NCBI RefSeq assembly: GCF_000380965.1
Contig: NZ_KB905586.1
Coordinates: 1 to 49,030, forward strand
From: Paenibacillus ginsengihumi DSM 21568
GTDB lineage: Bacteria > Bacillota > Bacilli > Paenibacillales > NBRC-103111
Reading direction: 5' to 3'
DNA: 49,030 nucleotides
Shown here: one piece after another, positions 16,285 to 23,643 of the stretch
Layout: each line of letters opens with the position of its first letter
How positions within the stretch are numbered: position 1 is the stretch's first letter
Notes under the pieces: model-generated
Database searches by the model: none
Told to the model about the DNA's origin: nothing
What the model saw: the letters and a program-made list of their open reading frames with translations, nothing else
Program-made: the position numbers and the translations under genes

Positions 16285-17952
16285 ATGCTGATGCAAGGAA
16301 TTGCAGCTTCACCGGGAATTGCGATCGGACGCGCGCTGCTGCTTCCACGAGAGGAGCGGCAGCTGGTCCGGACCCCGATTACGAAAGCGGCAGCTCCCGG
16401 AGAAGAGGAACGGTTCGAAACGGCTATCCAGCAGGCGAAATCGCAGCTCAAGGAACTCATGAACCGTCTGGAAGCGGAAGGCAGTCAACAGGAAGCGGGA
16501 ATTGTGGAGGGCCAATGGTTTTTATTAGATGATCCGCAGCTGAAGATGGATGTCCAAAATAAAATCAACGACGAGCTCGTAGATGCGGTTTGGGCTGTAC
16601 ACGAGGTATTCGGCGATTACGCGAAAGCGCTGGAAGCGATTGAAGACGAATACATTAAAGAACGGCTGGCCGATCTGCGGGACGCCGAAAACCGCTTGCT
16701 TAACGTGCTGACGGGGGTTCGGAATATCGACTTGTCTCAGCTGGCCGAGCCGGTCATTATTTTGGCGCATGACTTGACTCCATCCATGACGGCGCAGATG
16801 AACCGGAGCATGGTGCTGGGCTTCGCGACCGAGGTAGGAAGCCGAACCAGTCATACCGCGATCATGGCCAGAACATTCGGCATCCCGGCCGTCGTCGGAG
16901 TGGAGGAGCTGCTTGCCGGCCACAAGGCCGGCTCGCAGCTGGTGCTGGACGGCGACAGGGGAATCGTGCTTAGTCAGCCGGACGAGCGTCAGCTTCAGGA
17001 GTACGAGCAAAAGCGAAAAGAACATGCCGCTTTGGCGGAGCAGCTGAATGCGCTTCGCGAGGTGCGCGCTGTAACGATAGACGGAAAACGTGTGGAGCTT
17101 TATGGGAATATTGGAAAACCAGAGGAAGCCCATTTTGTGCTTGAGCAAGGCGGTGAAGGAATCGGTCTGTTCCGCACCGAGTTTTTGTTCATGGATCGCT
17201 CGGAAATGCCTTCGGAAGAGGAGCAGTACGAAGCCTACCGTCAGGCGGTTCTAAGCGCGAAAGGAAAGCCGGTCATCATCCGGACGCTCGATATTGGCGG
17301 GGACAAGGAGATCCCGTATTTGCCGCTCGAGAAGGAATTCAATCCGTTCCTTGGCTGGCGCGCCATTCGATACTGCCTGGCAGATCCCGCTCTTTTCAAA
17401 ATCCAGCTGCGCGCGCTGCTTCGGGCAGCGGTGGACGGCGATCTGCGCATCATGTTCCCGATGATTTCGGGCGTTCGCGAAATTGAGCAGGCTAAGGAGC
17501 TTCTGGCCGAAGCCGAGCAGGAACTGGAGGCTCAGGGCAGAGCCTATAAGCGCGGCGTCCCTGTCGGGATCATGATCGAAATTCCTGCGGCCGCGCTCAT
17601 TTCCGACAAACTCGCGCCATTGGTTGATTTTTTCAGCATCGGCACGAATGATTTGATTCAATACACCGTTGCTGCCGACCGGATGAACGAGAAGGTCAGC
17701 TACTTGTACGATGCGGAGCATTTGGCTGTGCTGCGATTGATCGACATGGTTTGCCGCAATGCCAAAGCGCATGGAAAGCTCGTAGGGATGTGCGGCGAAA
17801 TGGCCGGAGACCCGAATATGGCCAAGCTGCTGATCGGGCTGGGGATCGATGAGTGGAGCATGAGCGCATCCCAGATTCCATACGTCAAGCAAGAGATTTT
17901 AAAGCTTTCGGAGGCCGAATGCCGCGATTTTGTGAAGCAGTTACTCAGCTAG
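16285..17952 (+). CDS. ptsI: PTS enzyme I, operon-borne paralogue
   Basis: A 555-residue phosphoenolpyruvate-protein phosphotransferase, near the usual length of 570. Phosphorylated His190 lies in GSRTSHTAIMAR. The PEP-binding barrel has FRTEFLFMDR, IRTLDIGGDKE, NPFLGWRAIR, FSIGTNDLIQYT and the catalytic Cys loop GMCGEMAGDP. ATG 16285 follows GGAGGG by 8 nt; the ATG at 16249 lacks a site. It starts the phosphate relay to HPr. Firmicutes normally carry one general ptsHI elsewhere, so enzyme I inside a substrate operon suggests a self-contained PTS, with the order inverted (I then H). Confidence 0.9.
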   Translation: MLMQGIAASPGIAIGRALLLPREERQLVRTPITKAAAPGEEERFETAIQQAKSQLKELMNRLEAEGSQQEAGIVEGQWFLLDDPQLKMDVQNKINDELVDAVWAVHEVFGDYAKALEAIEDEYIKERLADLRDAENRLLNVLTGVRNIDLSQLAEPVIILAHDLTPSMTAQMNRSMVLGFATEVGSRTSHTAIMARTFGIPAVVGVEELLAGHKAGSQLVLDGDRGIVLSQPDERQLQEYEQKRKEHAALAEQLNALREVRAVTIDGKRVELYGNIGKPEEAHFVLEQGGEGIGLFRTEFLFMDRSEMPSEEEQYEAYRQAVLSAKGKPVIIRTLDIGGDKEIPYLPLEKEFNPFLGWRAIRYCLADPALFKIQLRALLRAAVDGDLRIMFPMISGVREIEQAKELLAEAEQELEAQGRAYKRGVPVGIMIEIPAAALISDKLAPLVDFFSIGTNDLIQYTVAADRMNEKVSYLYDAEHLAVLRLIDMVCRNAKAHGKLVGMCGEMAGDPNMAKLLIGLGIDEWSMSASQIPYVKQEILKLSEAECRDFVKQLLS

Positions 17953-17976
17953 ATTCATGGTAAAGGAGCGGATTCC

Positions 17977-18243
17977 ATGTTAACGAAACAGGTCGTTGTT
18001 CTCAACCATACGGGACTTCATACTCGCCCTGCCAAAGAGATCGTGAAGACCGCCGGATCGTTTCAGTCCGATATTTTGCTTCAAAAAGATACGAAAACGG
18101 CGAATGCCAAAAGCTTTATCAGCGTGCTTTCGCTGGGGGCGCCGAAAGGCACAGAAATTCTCGTGAGTGCTGCGGGAGAAGATGAAGAACGCGCGCTTCA
18201 ATCCATTGTCGCATTATTCGAAAACAAGTTTGGAGAAGAGTAA
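17977..18243 (+). CDS. ptsH: HPr phosphocarrier, operon-borne paralogue
   Basis: An 88-residue HPr with the phospho-histidine at the canonical position (His15, in GLHTRPAKE) and the regulatory serine also conserved (Ser46, in NAKSFISVLSLGA). It can therefore relay phosphate to the IIA encoded upstream, and may also be a target of HPr kinase and a CcpA cofactor. It lies 24 bp after ptsI and ends the operon. The sequence around Ser46 (FISVLSLGAPKG) differs from the usual SIMGVMSLG, consistent with a specialised paralogue. Confidence 0.92.
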   Translation: MLTKQVVVLNHTGLHTRPAKEIVKTAGSFQSDILLQKDTKTANAKSFISVLSLGAPKGTEILVSAAGEDEERALQSIVALFENKFGEE

Positions 18244-18343
18244 ATCCAACCTGAGCGGGGCTAGTTTAAAACCATGTTAATCCTCAGTGGAATCGGTTAT
18301 AATGGAACTAGCCGGAGTATCTGATCTAAACTGGGGTGATGTG

Positions 18344-18682
18344 ATGAAGGAAACCCAAATTCGCACTTTTTTGACGTGCATCCGCTGCAAGGACGAGACG
18401 GAGCATACCATCACCTACCTGAATGAACAAATTTCGCGTGTCTGCTGCAATGCGTGCGGGAAACAGCTCGATTTTAATATCGATATCTCTTACGAAATCT
18501 ACGATGAGGTGCTGAAGCGAATCCGTACGAAGCCTACACGGATGACCGAGGAGTATCGCAATCATCTAAAGCAATTTTTGCTATCCCTTCCGGCAAGAAT
18601 ATTGAGCAAGCCCTACAGAGTGTATCGCGAATCCAAAGAGATCAAGGGCTATTTCCAAAAGTATAACATCCGAAAAAAATGA
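18344..18682 (+). CDS. bh protein, zinc-ribbon-like, function unknown
   Basis: A 112-residue protein with two CxxC pairs (CIRC about 11-14, CNAC about 36-39), a probable zinc ribbon, then IYDEVLKRIRTKPTRMTEEY and a basic C-terminal helix (FLLSLPARILSKPYRVYRE). The RTKPTR-TEEY and LLSLP-R--SKPYR pattern is that of the 'bh protein' family common in Paenibacillus. No function is established. ATG 18344 follows GGGGTGATGTG. A TATAAT at 18298-18303 may be its own -10 box, so it is probably separate from the PTS operon. Confidence 0.75.
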   Translation: MKETQIRTFLTCIRCKDETEHTITYLNEQISRVCCNACGKQLDFNIDISYEIYDEVLKRIRTKPTRMTEEYRNHLKQFLLSLPARILSKPYRVYRESKEIKGYFQKYNIRKK

Positions 18683-18684
18683 GC

Positions 18685-18707
18685 GGGCTGCTTCGGCAGC
18701 CCTTTTT
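18685..18707 (+). terminator. rho-independent terminator
   Basis: GGGCTGC (18685-18691), TTCG tetraloop, GCAGCCC (18696-18702), five T. It ends the bh protein transcript. Confidence 0.92.
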
Positions 18708-18733
18708 CCATTGCGTGCCCGGCCGCGGTGTTC

Positions 18734-18779
18734 CTTACGTCATTTGTAAGTATTTTTCGTGTTTTGCGCTGGTTATAAT
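18734..18779 (+). promoter_or_regulatory. promoter and BceR-like operator of the Bce module
   Basis: TATAAT (18774-18779) with a poor -35 region suggests an activator-dependent promoter. About 30 bp upstream, CTTAC (18734-18738) and GTAAG (18746-18750) form an inverted repeat with a 7-bp spacer, centred near -44. It resembles the BceR-type site (TNACA-N4-TGTAA) with slightly different spacing. Binding by the response regulator encoded downstream is inferred. Confidence 0.55.
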
Positions 18780-18845
18780 GGGGATAGCTCGCTCGACTGA
18801 CGATCGTTGGCGGATAGCGGCAGCAGAGAGAGGGGGAGTTATCCT

Positions 18846-19625
18846 ATGATCAGGCAAGGGAAATTGCTAGAGGTGCAAAATGTGCACAAAAGCTACGGGA
18901 AGAAAAGCAATCTAACCAAAGCTTTGAACGGAGTCAGTTTTGACATTCTTCCGGGGGAATTTCTGGGAATTATGGGGCCGAGCGGCTCCGGTAAAACGAC
19001 ATTGTTAAACTGCATAGCAACCATCATGAAGCCTACATCCGGACGTGTGCTGCTGAACGGGAAAAACATCAGCGCTTTCGACAGCAAGGATTTGGCGGAA
19101 TATCGCGGCCGGCGCATCGGCTATTTGTTTCAGGACTTTGAACTGCTGGATAATTTGACGGGCCGGGAAAATATACTGCTGCCGGTATCGATTCACGGGA
19201 TGGAGCTGGCGAAAGCGCGGGCGAAATTACAGGAGCTGGCCGATTTTTTGGAAATTGCCGATATTCTTGACAAATTTCCGTCCCAGATGTCCGGGGGACA
19301 AAAGCAGCGGGTAGCCGCCGCGCGCTGCCTGATTTCCGATCCGGATATCGTTCTTGCCGATGAGCCGACGGGAGCATTGGATACGCGCTCGGCAAGAACG
19401 TTGATGAATAAGCTGGACGGGATTAACCGAAGCAGCGGCAGAACGATTTTAATGGTGAGCCACGACCCGAATGCGGCAAGCTTTTGCTCCAGAATTTTGT
19501 TTATTCAAGATGGCGTCATCTTTCATGAACTGCGCCGCAGACAAGAGGAGTCCCGCGAGCTATTTTACGATCGAATATTGCAGGTGCTGGCTCAGCTTGG
19601 GGGGGGAAGCGCCAATGTTCTCTAG
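18846..19625 (+). CDS. BceA-like ABC transporter ATPase
   Basis: A 259-residue ATPase of the antimicrobial-peptide class. Walker A is GPSGSGKTT, the Q loop LFQDFELLDNLT, the signature MSGGQKQR and Walker B IVLADEPTGALD, all typical of BceA/YtrE-type subunits. ATG 18846 is preceded by AGAGGGGGAG. The gene overlaps the permease start by 11 bp. With the permease it would remove peptides such as bacitracin or lantibiotics from their lipid II-cycle targets and report flux to the kinase. Confidence 0.88.
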   Translation: MIRQGKLLEVQNVHKSYGKKSNLTKALNGVSFDILPGEFLGIMGPSGSGKTTLLNCIATIMKPTSGRVLLNGKNISAFDSKDLAEYRGRRIGYLFQDFELLDNLTGRENILLPVSIHGMELAKARAKLQELADFLEIADILDKFPSQMSGGQKQRVAAARCLISDPDIVLADEPTGALDTRSARTLMNKLDGINRSSGRTILMVSHDPNAASFCSRILFIQDGVIFHELRRRQEESRELFYDRILQVLAQLGGGSANVL

Positions 19626-21783
19626 GTTGGTTTTGCGCAATGCGAGGCGCAGCCGTAACGAGAATCTCATCTACTTTGCCACGCTGATCACAGCCGTCGC
19701 CTCGTTTTATATCATTCTTTCGCTGGGGAAACAAGATGTTATATTCTTTTTAAGAGAGTTTGAAAGTCATGCAATCGATAATCTCCTGACGGAAATGCGT
19801 GTTGTCTATGCTTTCGCGCTATTTTTATTGTTTTTCTTAATTTTATTCGCCAATCGCTACCAATTAAACCGAAGGAGCAAAGAGTTCGGGCTGTATCTCA
19901 TGCTCGGCATGCGCAAGGAACGCCTCGTTGTGCAACTGTTGGCAGAGGGGCTCGTCACTTCTGTGCTGGCACTCGCCGGCGGCCTGCTCATCGGCGGATT
20001 TTTGGCGGAAATCATCAGCCTGGCGGTTTCCAAATGGGTCGGACAAGGCATTATCGGTCATCGGTTCAGCTTGTCGGCCAGCGCGATGTTTTTTACCGTC
20101 ATCGGGTTTTTGTTCATCCAGTTTTTGGCGCTGGCCATGCTGGGCGGAAAGCTGTTTCAGCAAGAGGTATATCAATTGCTAAATGAGCAAATGGATAAGA
20201 AAACCGATGTGGGGCATGTGAAGGGGAATGTGCTCCATATTGCGGCAGGCTGCCTCTTGCTGGGGGGCGCCTATTGGATTGCGCTGCGGCATCTTGCCGA
20301 TTTTGCCGGGCTGCTTGTGTTTGCGGCAGTGGCGCTGGGAAGCATGGGAACGCTCCTTATGATGAGGGGAGCTGCCAAATTGCTCGGTTTACTGGCTGGC
20401 CTCTCGGAGCGGAATGCGACGAAAGGGCTGCGCACGTTCACGTTAAGGCAGTTCCAGGAGAACATAGCGAACCGCTCGGCCTCGGTTGCCGTAACCTCGA
20501 TTCTCATCGCGCTGTCGATGATGCTCATAGCGAATGGGGCTTCAACGTTATTAAGCGCGGGAAGCCACTTGTATAATCGAGACGCTTCGTTATATGATTT
20601 TACAGTTAACGGAGCTCATCCCGAAGCGGAGAAGTTTCTGACATCCGCAGCGATGGCGCCCTATGTGGAGGATTTGAACCTTCTGGAAGTAGGGAGGATG
20701 AAAGCCGCGAGCCAGGAAGAGGGCGCGCTGGTGTCATTCGTGGATTGGTCCAAACTGAGAGAGCAGCTAATCATGGCTCTGCCGGACAAGGATCGGGAGC
20801 AATGGTTATCCGGGGAAATGCAAGGGTACACGATCAGCCTGGAAAACCCCGAAGCGCTTAATCTGCTGGGCATCCTGGAGCTGGATGCGAGAACGCCTTA
20901 TTTGATCCCCGAGTCGTCCTATAACGGACTTTTGGAAGCGATCGGACGACCGCCGCTGAGCTTGCATGCGGATGAAATGGCGTTATACTTTAATCCGGAT
21001 TTTGTGCCTATGGACAATCTGGACCGGATGCCCGTGCTGGATCGTATCCTTGAACAGGCCGCGAATGAGGGGCAGCGTTTGATAAGCATTCATGGTCAGG
21101 CCATCGACCTGCGTCCTTCGGTTCCGAGGAGAGGGCTGGTAGCCGACCGTTCGGTAGAAATTTATTCGGCCTTTATCGTCCCGGATTCGATGTTCGAGCA
21201 ATTCGTCAATAAGGAAACTTACATGTCCTATTGGAATTTCCGCATCCCGCAGAAGCTGCAGGAGCAGCAAGGGTTAATGCAACCGATGATGGAGGCCAGA
21301 GACATCCTGCAATCCGCGGGCTTCCGGTTTGAAAGCTATTTGCAAAACTTCGGGCGCAAGCTCTTCTATGTCGTTGCCGGAAGCTATACGGTCTTGTATT
21401 TGGGCTTTTTGTTTTTGATAATGGCATGCACCGTGCTGGCTTTGCAATTTTTGACCCAGATGAAGCAGACCAGAAAGCGCTATTTGACGCTCACGATGCT
21501 AGGGGCCAAACGCGAGCAAATGAAAAAATCGATGCGCCGGCAAGTATTGTGGACCTTTCTGCTGCCGCTGTCGCTAGCTTGCGTAAGCGGAGCTGTCGGC
21601 ATCAAGACGATGGCTTCCTATGTGATGAATCACATCGAGAACAAGGCGCTGCTGTATCCGGTTGCTTGCGCCTTTGCCTGCATGGTCGTCGGCATCATGG
21701 CCATTTATGGAGCGGCGGTAGCCCGTACGGCAGACTGCGAAATCGAGCAATTGCGCTGGAAGCCCGATCCCGATATAGAGTAA
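19615..21783 (+). CDS. BceB-like ABC transporter permease and flux sensor
   Basis: A 722-residue FtsX-type permease with about ten membrane segments: four in the N-terminal third (opening MFSRLVLRNARRSRNENLIYF), a cluster near 225-300, a large extracellular domain of about 220 residues (about 330-560) and three C-terminal segments. That large loop is the mark of BceB proteins, where it binds the peptide target and carries specificity. ATG 19615 is used because the conserved MFSRLVLRNA opening starts there; the longer frame overlaps the ATPase gene. Confidence 0.87.
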   Translation: MFSRLVLRNARRSRNENLIYFATLITAVASFYIILSLGKQDVIFFLREFESHAIDNLLTEMRVVYAFALFLLFFLILFANRYQLNRRSKEFGLYLMLGMRKERLVVQLLAEGLVTSVLALAGGLLIGGFLAEIISLAVSKWVGQGIIGHRFSLSASAMFFTVIGFLFIQFLALAMLGGKLFQQEVYQLLNEQMDKKTDVGHVKGNVLHIAAGCLLLGGAYWIALRHLADFAGLLVFAAVALGSMGTLLMMRGAAKLLGLLAGLSERNATKGLRTFTLRQFQENIANRSASVAVTSILIALSMMLIANGASTLLSAGSHLYNRDASLYDFTVNGAHPEAEKFLTSAAMAPYVEDLNLLEVGRMKAASQEEGALVSFVDWSKLREQLIMALPDKDREQWLSGEMQGYTISLENPEALNLLGILELDARTPYLIPESSYNGLLEAIGRPPLSLHADEMALYFNPDFVPMDNLDRMPVLDRILEQAANEGQRLISIHGQAIDLRPSVPRRGLVADRSVEIYSAFIVPDSMFEQFVNKETYMSYWNFRIPQKLQEQQGLMQPMMEARDILQSAGFRFESYLQNFGRKLFYVVAGSYTVLYLGFLFLIMACTVLALQFLTQMKQTRKRYLTLTMLGAKREQMKKSMRRQVLWTFLLPLSLACVSGAVGIKTMASYVMNHIENKALLYPVACAFACMVVGIMAIYGAAVARTADCEIEQLRWKPDPDIE

Positions 21784-21819
21784 GGGGCCGTTCCATCTCA
21801 CAGCGAAGGAGGCGTCAAA

Positions 21820-22485
21820 GTGGCAAGGATTGTCGTCGTTGAAGATGATCCGTGGATGAGAGAAGAGCTGACGGATATACTGCAGAAAGAAGGGTTTGAA
21901 GCGGCAGCGATTACGCAGTTTCATGATATCGCTCAGCAAATAGCCGCTTTGGCGCCTGACCTGGTCTTATTGGACATCAACTTGCCGGAACAATCGGGGT
22001 TCGACATATGCCGAAGCCTAAAATCCAAAGGGATTGGCCCGATCCTGATTCTGACGTCCAGAGACAAGCTGCAGGACGAACTTCACGGCCTTCATCTGGG
22101 AGCGGACGATTATTTGACGAAGCCATGCCATCGAGACCGGTTACTGGCGCGCATGCGGAATCTGCTCAGAAGATTCGAAGCGCAGCCGGGCTTGATCGAC
22201 GGGGGCAGCTTTTCGCTGGACCCCAATACCTTTACTTTATACAAGGGATCTCAATCGTTATTATTATCGGCTAATGAAGGGAAAATTTTACTCGCCCTAC
22301 TGCAAAATAGACCGGACGTTGTATCCAAAAAGACTTTGAGCGAGCAATTATGGGGGACCGATCAATTTATCGACGAAAATGCGCTTCAGGTCAATCTCAC
22401 TCGATTGCGAAAAACATTGCGGCAATTCCAGTTGGACAACCAGATCGAAACCGTAAGGGGTCTGGGTTATCGGCTCAAAGGGTAG
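21820..22485 (+). CDS. BceR-like OmpR-family response regulator
   Basis: A 221-residue regulator. The receiver domain (1-115) has acidic EDDPW, the phospho-aspartate in LVLLDINLPEQSG and the conserved Lys in DDYLTKPC. A C-terminal winged helix (about 130-221) has LRKTLRQFQLD and TVRGLGYRLK. It is encoded 36 bp after the permease and abuts the kinase gene. It likely activates the promoter at 18774. Confidence 0.9.
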   Translation: MARIVVVEDDPWMREELTDILQKEGFEAAAITQFHDIAQQIAALAPDLVLLDINLPEQSGFDICRSLKSKGIGPILILTSRDKLQDELHGLHLGADDYLTKPCHRDRLLARMRNLLRRFEAQPGLIDGGSFSLDPNTFTLYKGSQSLLLSANEGKILLALLQNRPDVVSKKTLSEQLWGTDQFIDENALQVNLTRLRKTLRQFQLDNQIETVRGLGYRLKG

Positions 22486-22494
22486 GTGGCGCCA

Positions 22495-23544
22495 TTGAAA
22501 CGGATCCAATCCATCTATGATTGCATTCACGCATATAAGCTATGGCTATTGATTTTAATGGCGACGGATCTCCTGTTTATTTTTTTCGCCTGGCTTGCGT
22601 ACCCTGACACGTTTAAGGCGCTGGTTGGCCTGATGGTGGCATTTACGCTGGCTGCGATCCCGCTCCCTGTATTCGTCAGCCTGAGAAAGCAAAACATCGT
22701 GGCAGCCGCCTTTGAAGCGTTTTTGCTGGAGCCGAATGAGGCGAACGAAGAAGTGCTGTGCCGCGTCTCTCCCAGGACCCACCGGCCGTTAATTCGCAGA
22801 TTGGGGAGCGTCCTAAGATCCTATCAGACGGAGCTGAACGAGCAGGTGACGGGGCTTGCCGATTATGAAAGCTATATCGAAGGATGGGTTCACGAGATCA
22901 AGAAGCCTCTGTCCTTGCTGACGCTGGTATTAGATAACCGCAGCGACGAGATGTCTCCCCTGGTCAGAAAACGGATGCTTCATATTCGCGACCAAATGCT
23001 CGGCGACGTAGAGCGAATATTGTATTTTGCCAGGCTGGGGGCTGCTCATAAAGATTATATTTTCGAGCCCATTCCTTTACTGGCCTTTTGCCGGCAAACG
23101 GTTGAAGAGCATCAGACGCTGCTGGATGAATCCGGTTTTGAGGTGCAGTTCGCAGGCGGGGAGAGGGAAGTGATTTCCGACCGCAAAGGATTGGCGTTTA
23201 TACTCGCGCAAATCATCGCCAACAGTACGAAGCACGCTGCACAGCATCGGAGCCGTCCCCTTTTGACCTTTGAGACCGTTTATGATGAAGCGGGGGATCG
23301 AACCGTTCTGCATATAAGCGATAACGGTCCTGGCGTATCCCGGGAAGATTTGCCGTTTATTTTCGATAAGGGCTTTACCGGAGGAAGAGGCGCTTATACA
23401 AGACAAGCGACAGGTATGGGGCTCTTCCTGGTGAGCAGGATGGCTTCTGATTTGGCCATTGAGCTGGACGCCCGCTCGGAGCTCGGTTCAGGCTTGACGC
23501 TATCCTTGCGGTTTCCGAATGTCGCGGCGCACAGGGACGAATGA
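22495..23544 (+). CDS. BceS-like intramembrane-sensing histidine kinase
   Basis: A 349-residue kinase with two N-terminal membrane helices (about 15-33 and 40-60) and almost no external loop, as in kinases that sense through a partner transporter. The phosphorylated His is in WVHEIKKPLSLL; the ATPase has IANSTKHA, ISDNGPGV, DKGFTGGRG and GMGLFLV boxes. TTG 22495 is favoured, with AGGTGG just upstream; GTG 22486 is the alternative. The gene order ABC-permease-regulator-kinase differs from the regulator-first order of B. subtilis bceRSAB. Confidence 0.87.
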   Translation: MKRIQSIYDCIHAYKLWLLILMATDLLFIFFAWLAYPDTFKALVGLMVAFTLAAIPLPVFVSLRKQNIVAAAFEAFLLEPNEANEEVLCRVSPRTHRPLIRRLGSVLRSYQTELNEQVTGLADYESYIEGWVHEIKKPLSLLTLVLDNRSDEMSPLVRKRMLHIRDQMLGDVERILYFARLGAAHKDYIFEPIPLLAFCRQTVEEHQTLLDESGFEVQFAGGEREVISDRKGLAFILAQIIANSTKHAAQHRSRPLLTFETVYDEAGDRTVLHISDNGPGVSREDLPFIFDKGFTGGRGAYTRQATGMGLFLVSRMASDLAIELDARSELGSGLTLSLRFPNVAAHRDE

Positions 23545-23555
23545 ATGGATTAAAG

Positions 23556-23627
23556 CACCATATTGACTTCCGGCGGGAAAAGGGATAATTTGAAAACACC
23601 GACAAAACAAGCGTTTTCAATATGGTG
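23556..23627 (+). promoter_or_regulatory. promoter region with nested inverted repeats, AraC-type sensor gene
   Basis: An outer palindrome CACCATATTGA (23556-23566) with TCAATATGGTG (23617-23627) encloses an inner one, TTGAAAAC (23590-23597) with GTTTTCAA (23613-23620). TTGACT (23563-23568) and TAATTT (23586-23591) could be a promoter with a 17-bp spacer. It may be an operator region or a leader RNA hairpin that also shuts off the kinase transcript. Confidence 0.45.
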
Positions 23628-23643
23628 AAGGAGATCCGTTCAG

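Noticed and set aside
13806..18243. Ordinary sorbitol utilisation operon
   Set aside because: No sorbitol-6-phosphate dehydrogenase is present and the operators are shared with the DRL-like and acetoin-type genes, so a different polyol fits better, although glucitol transport is not excluded.
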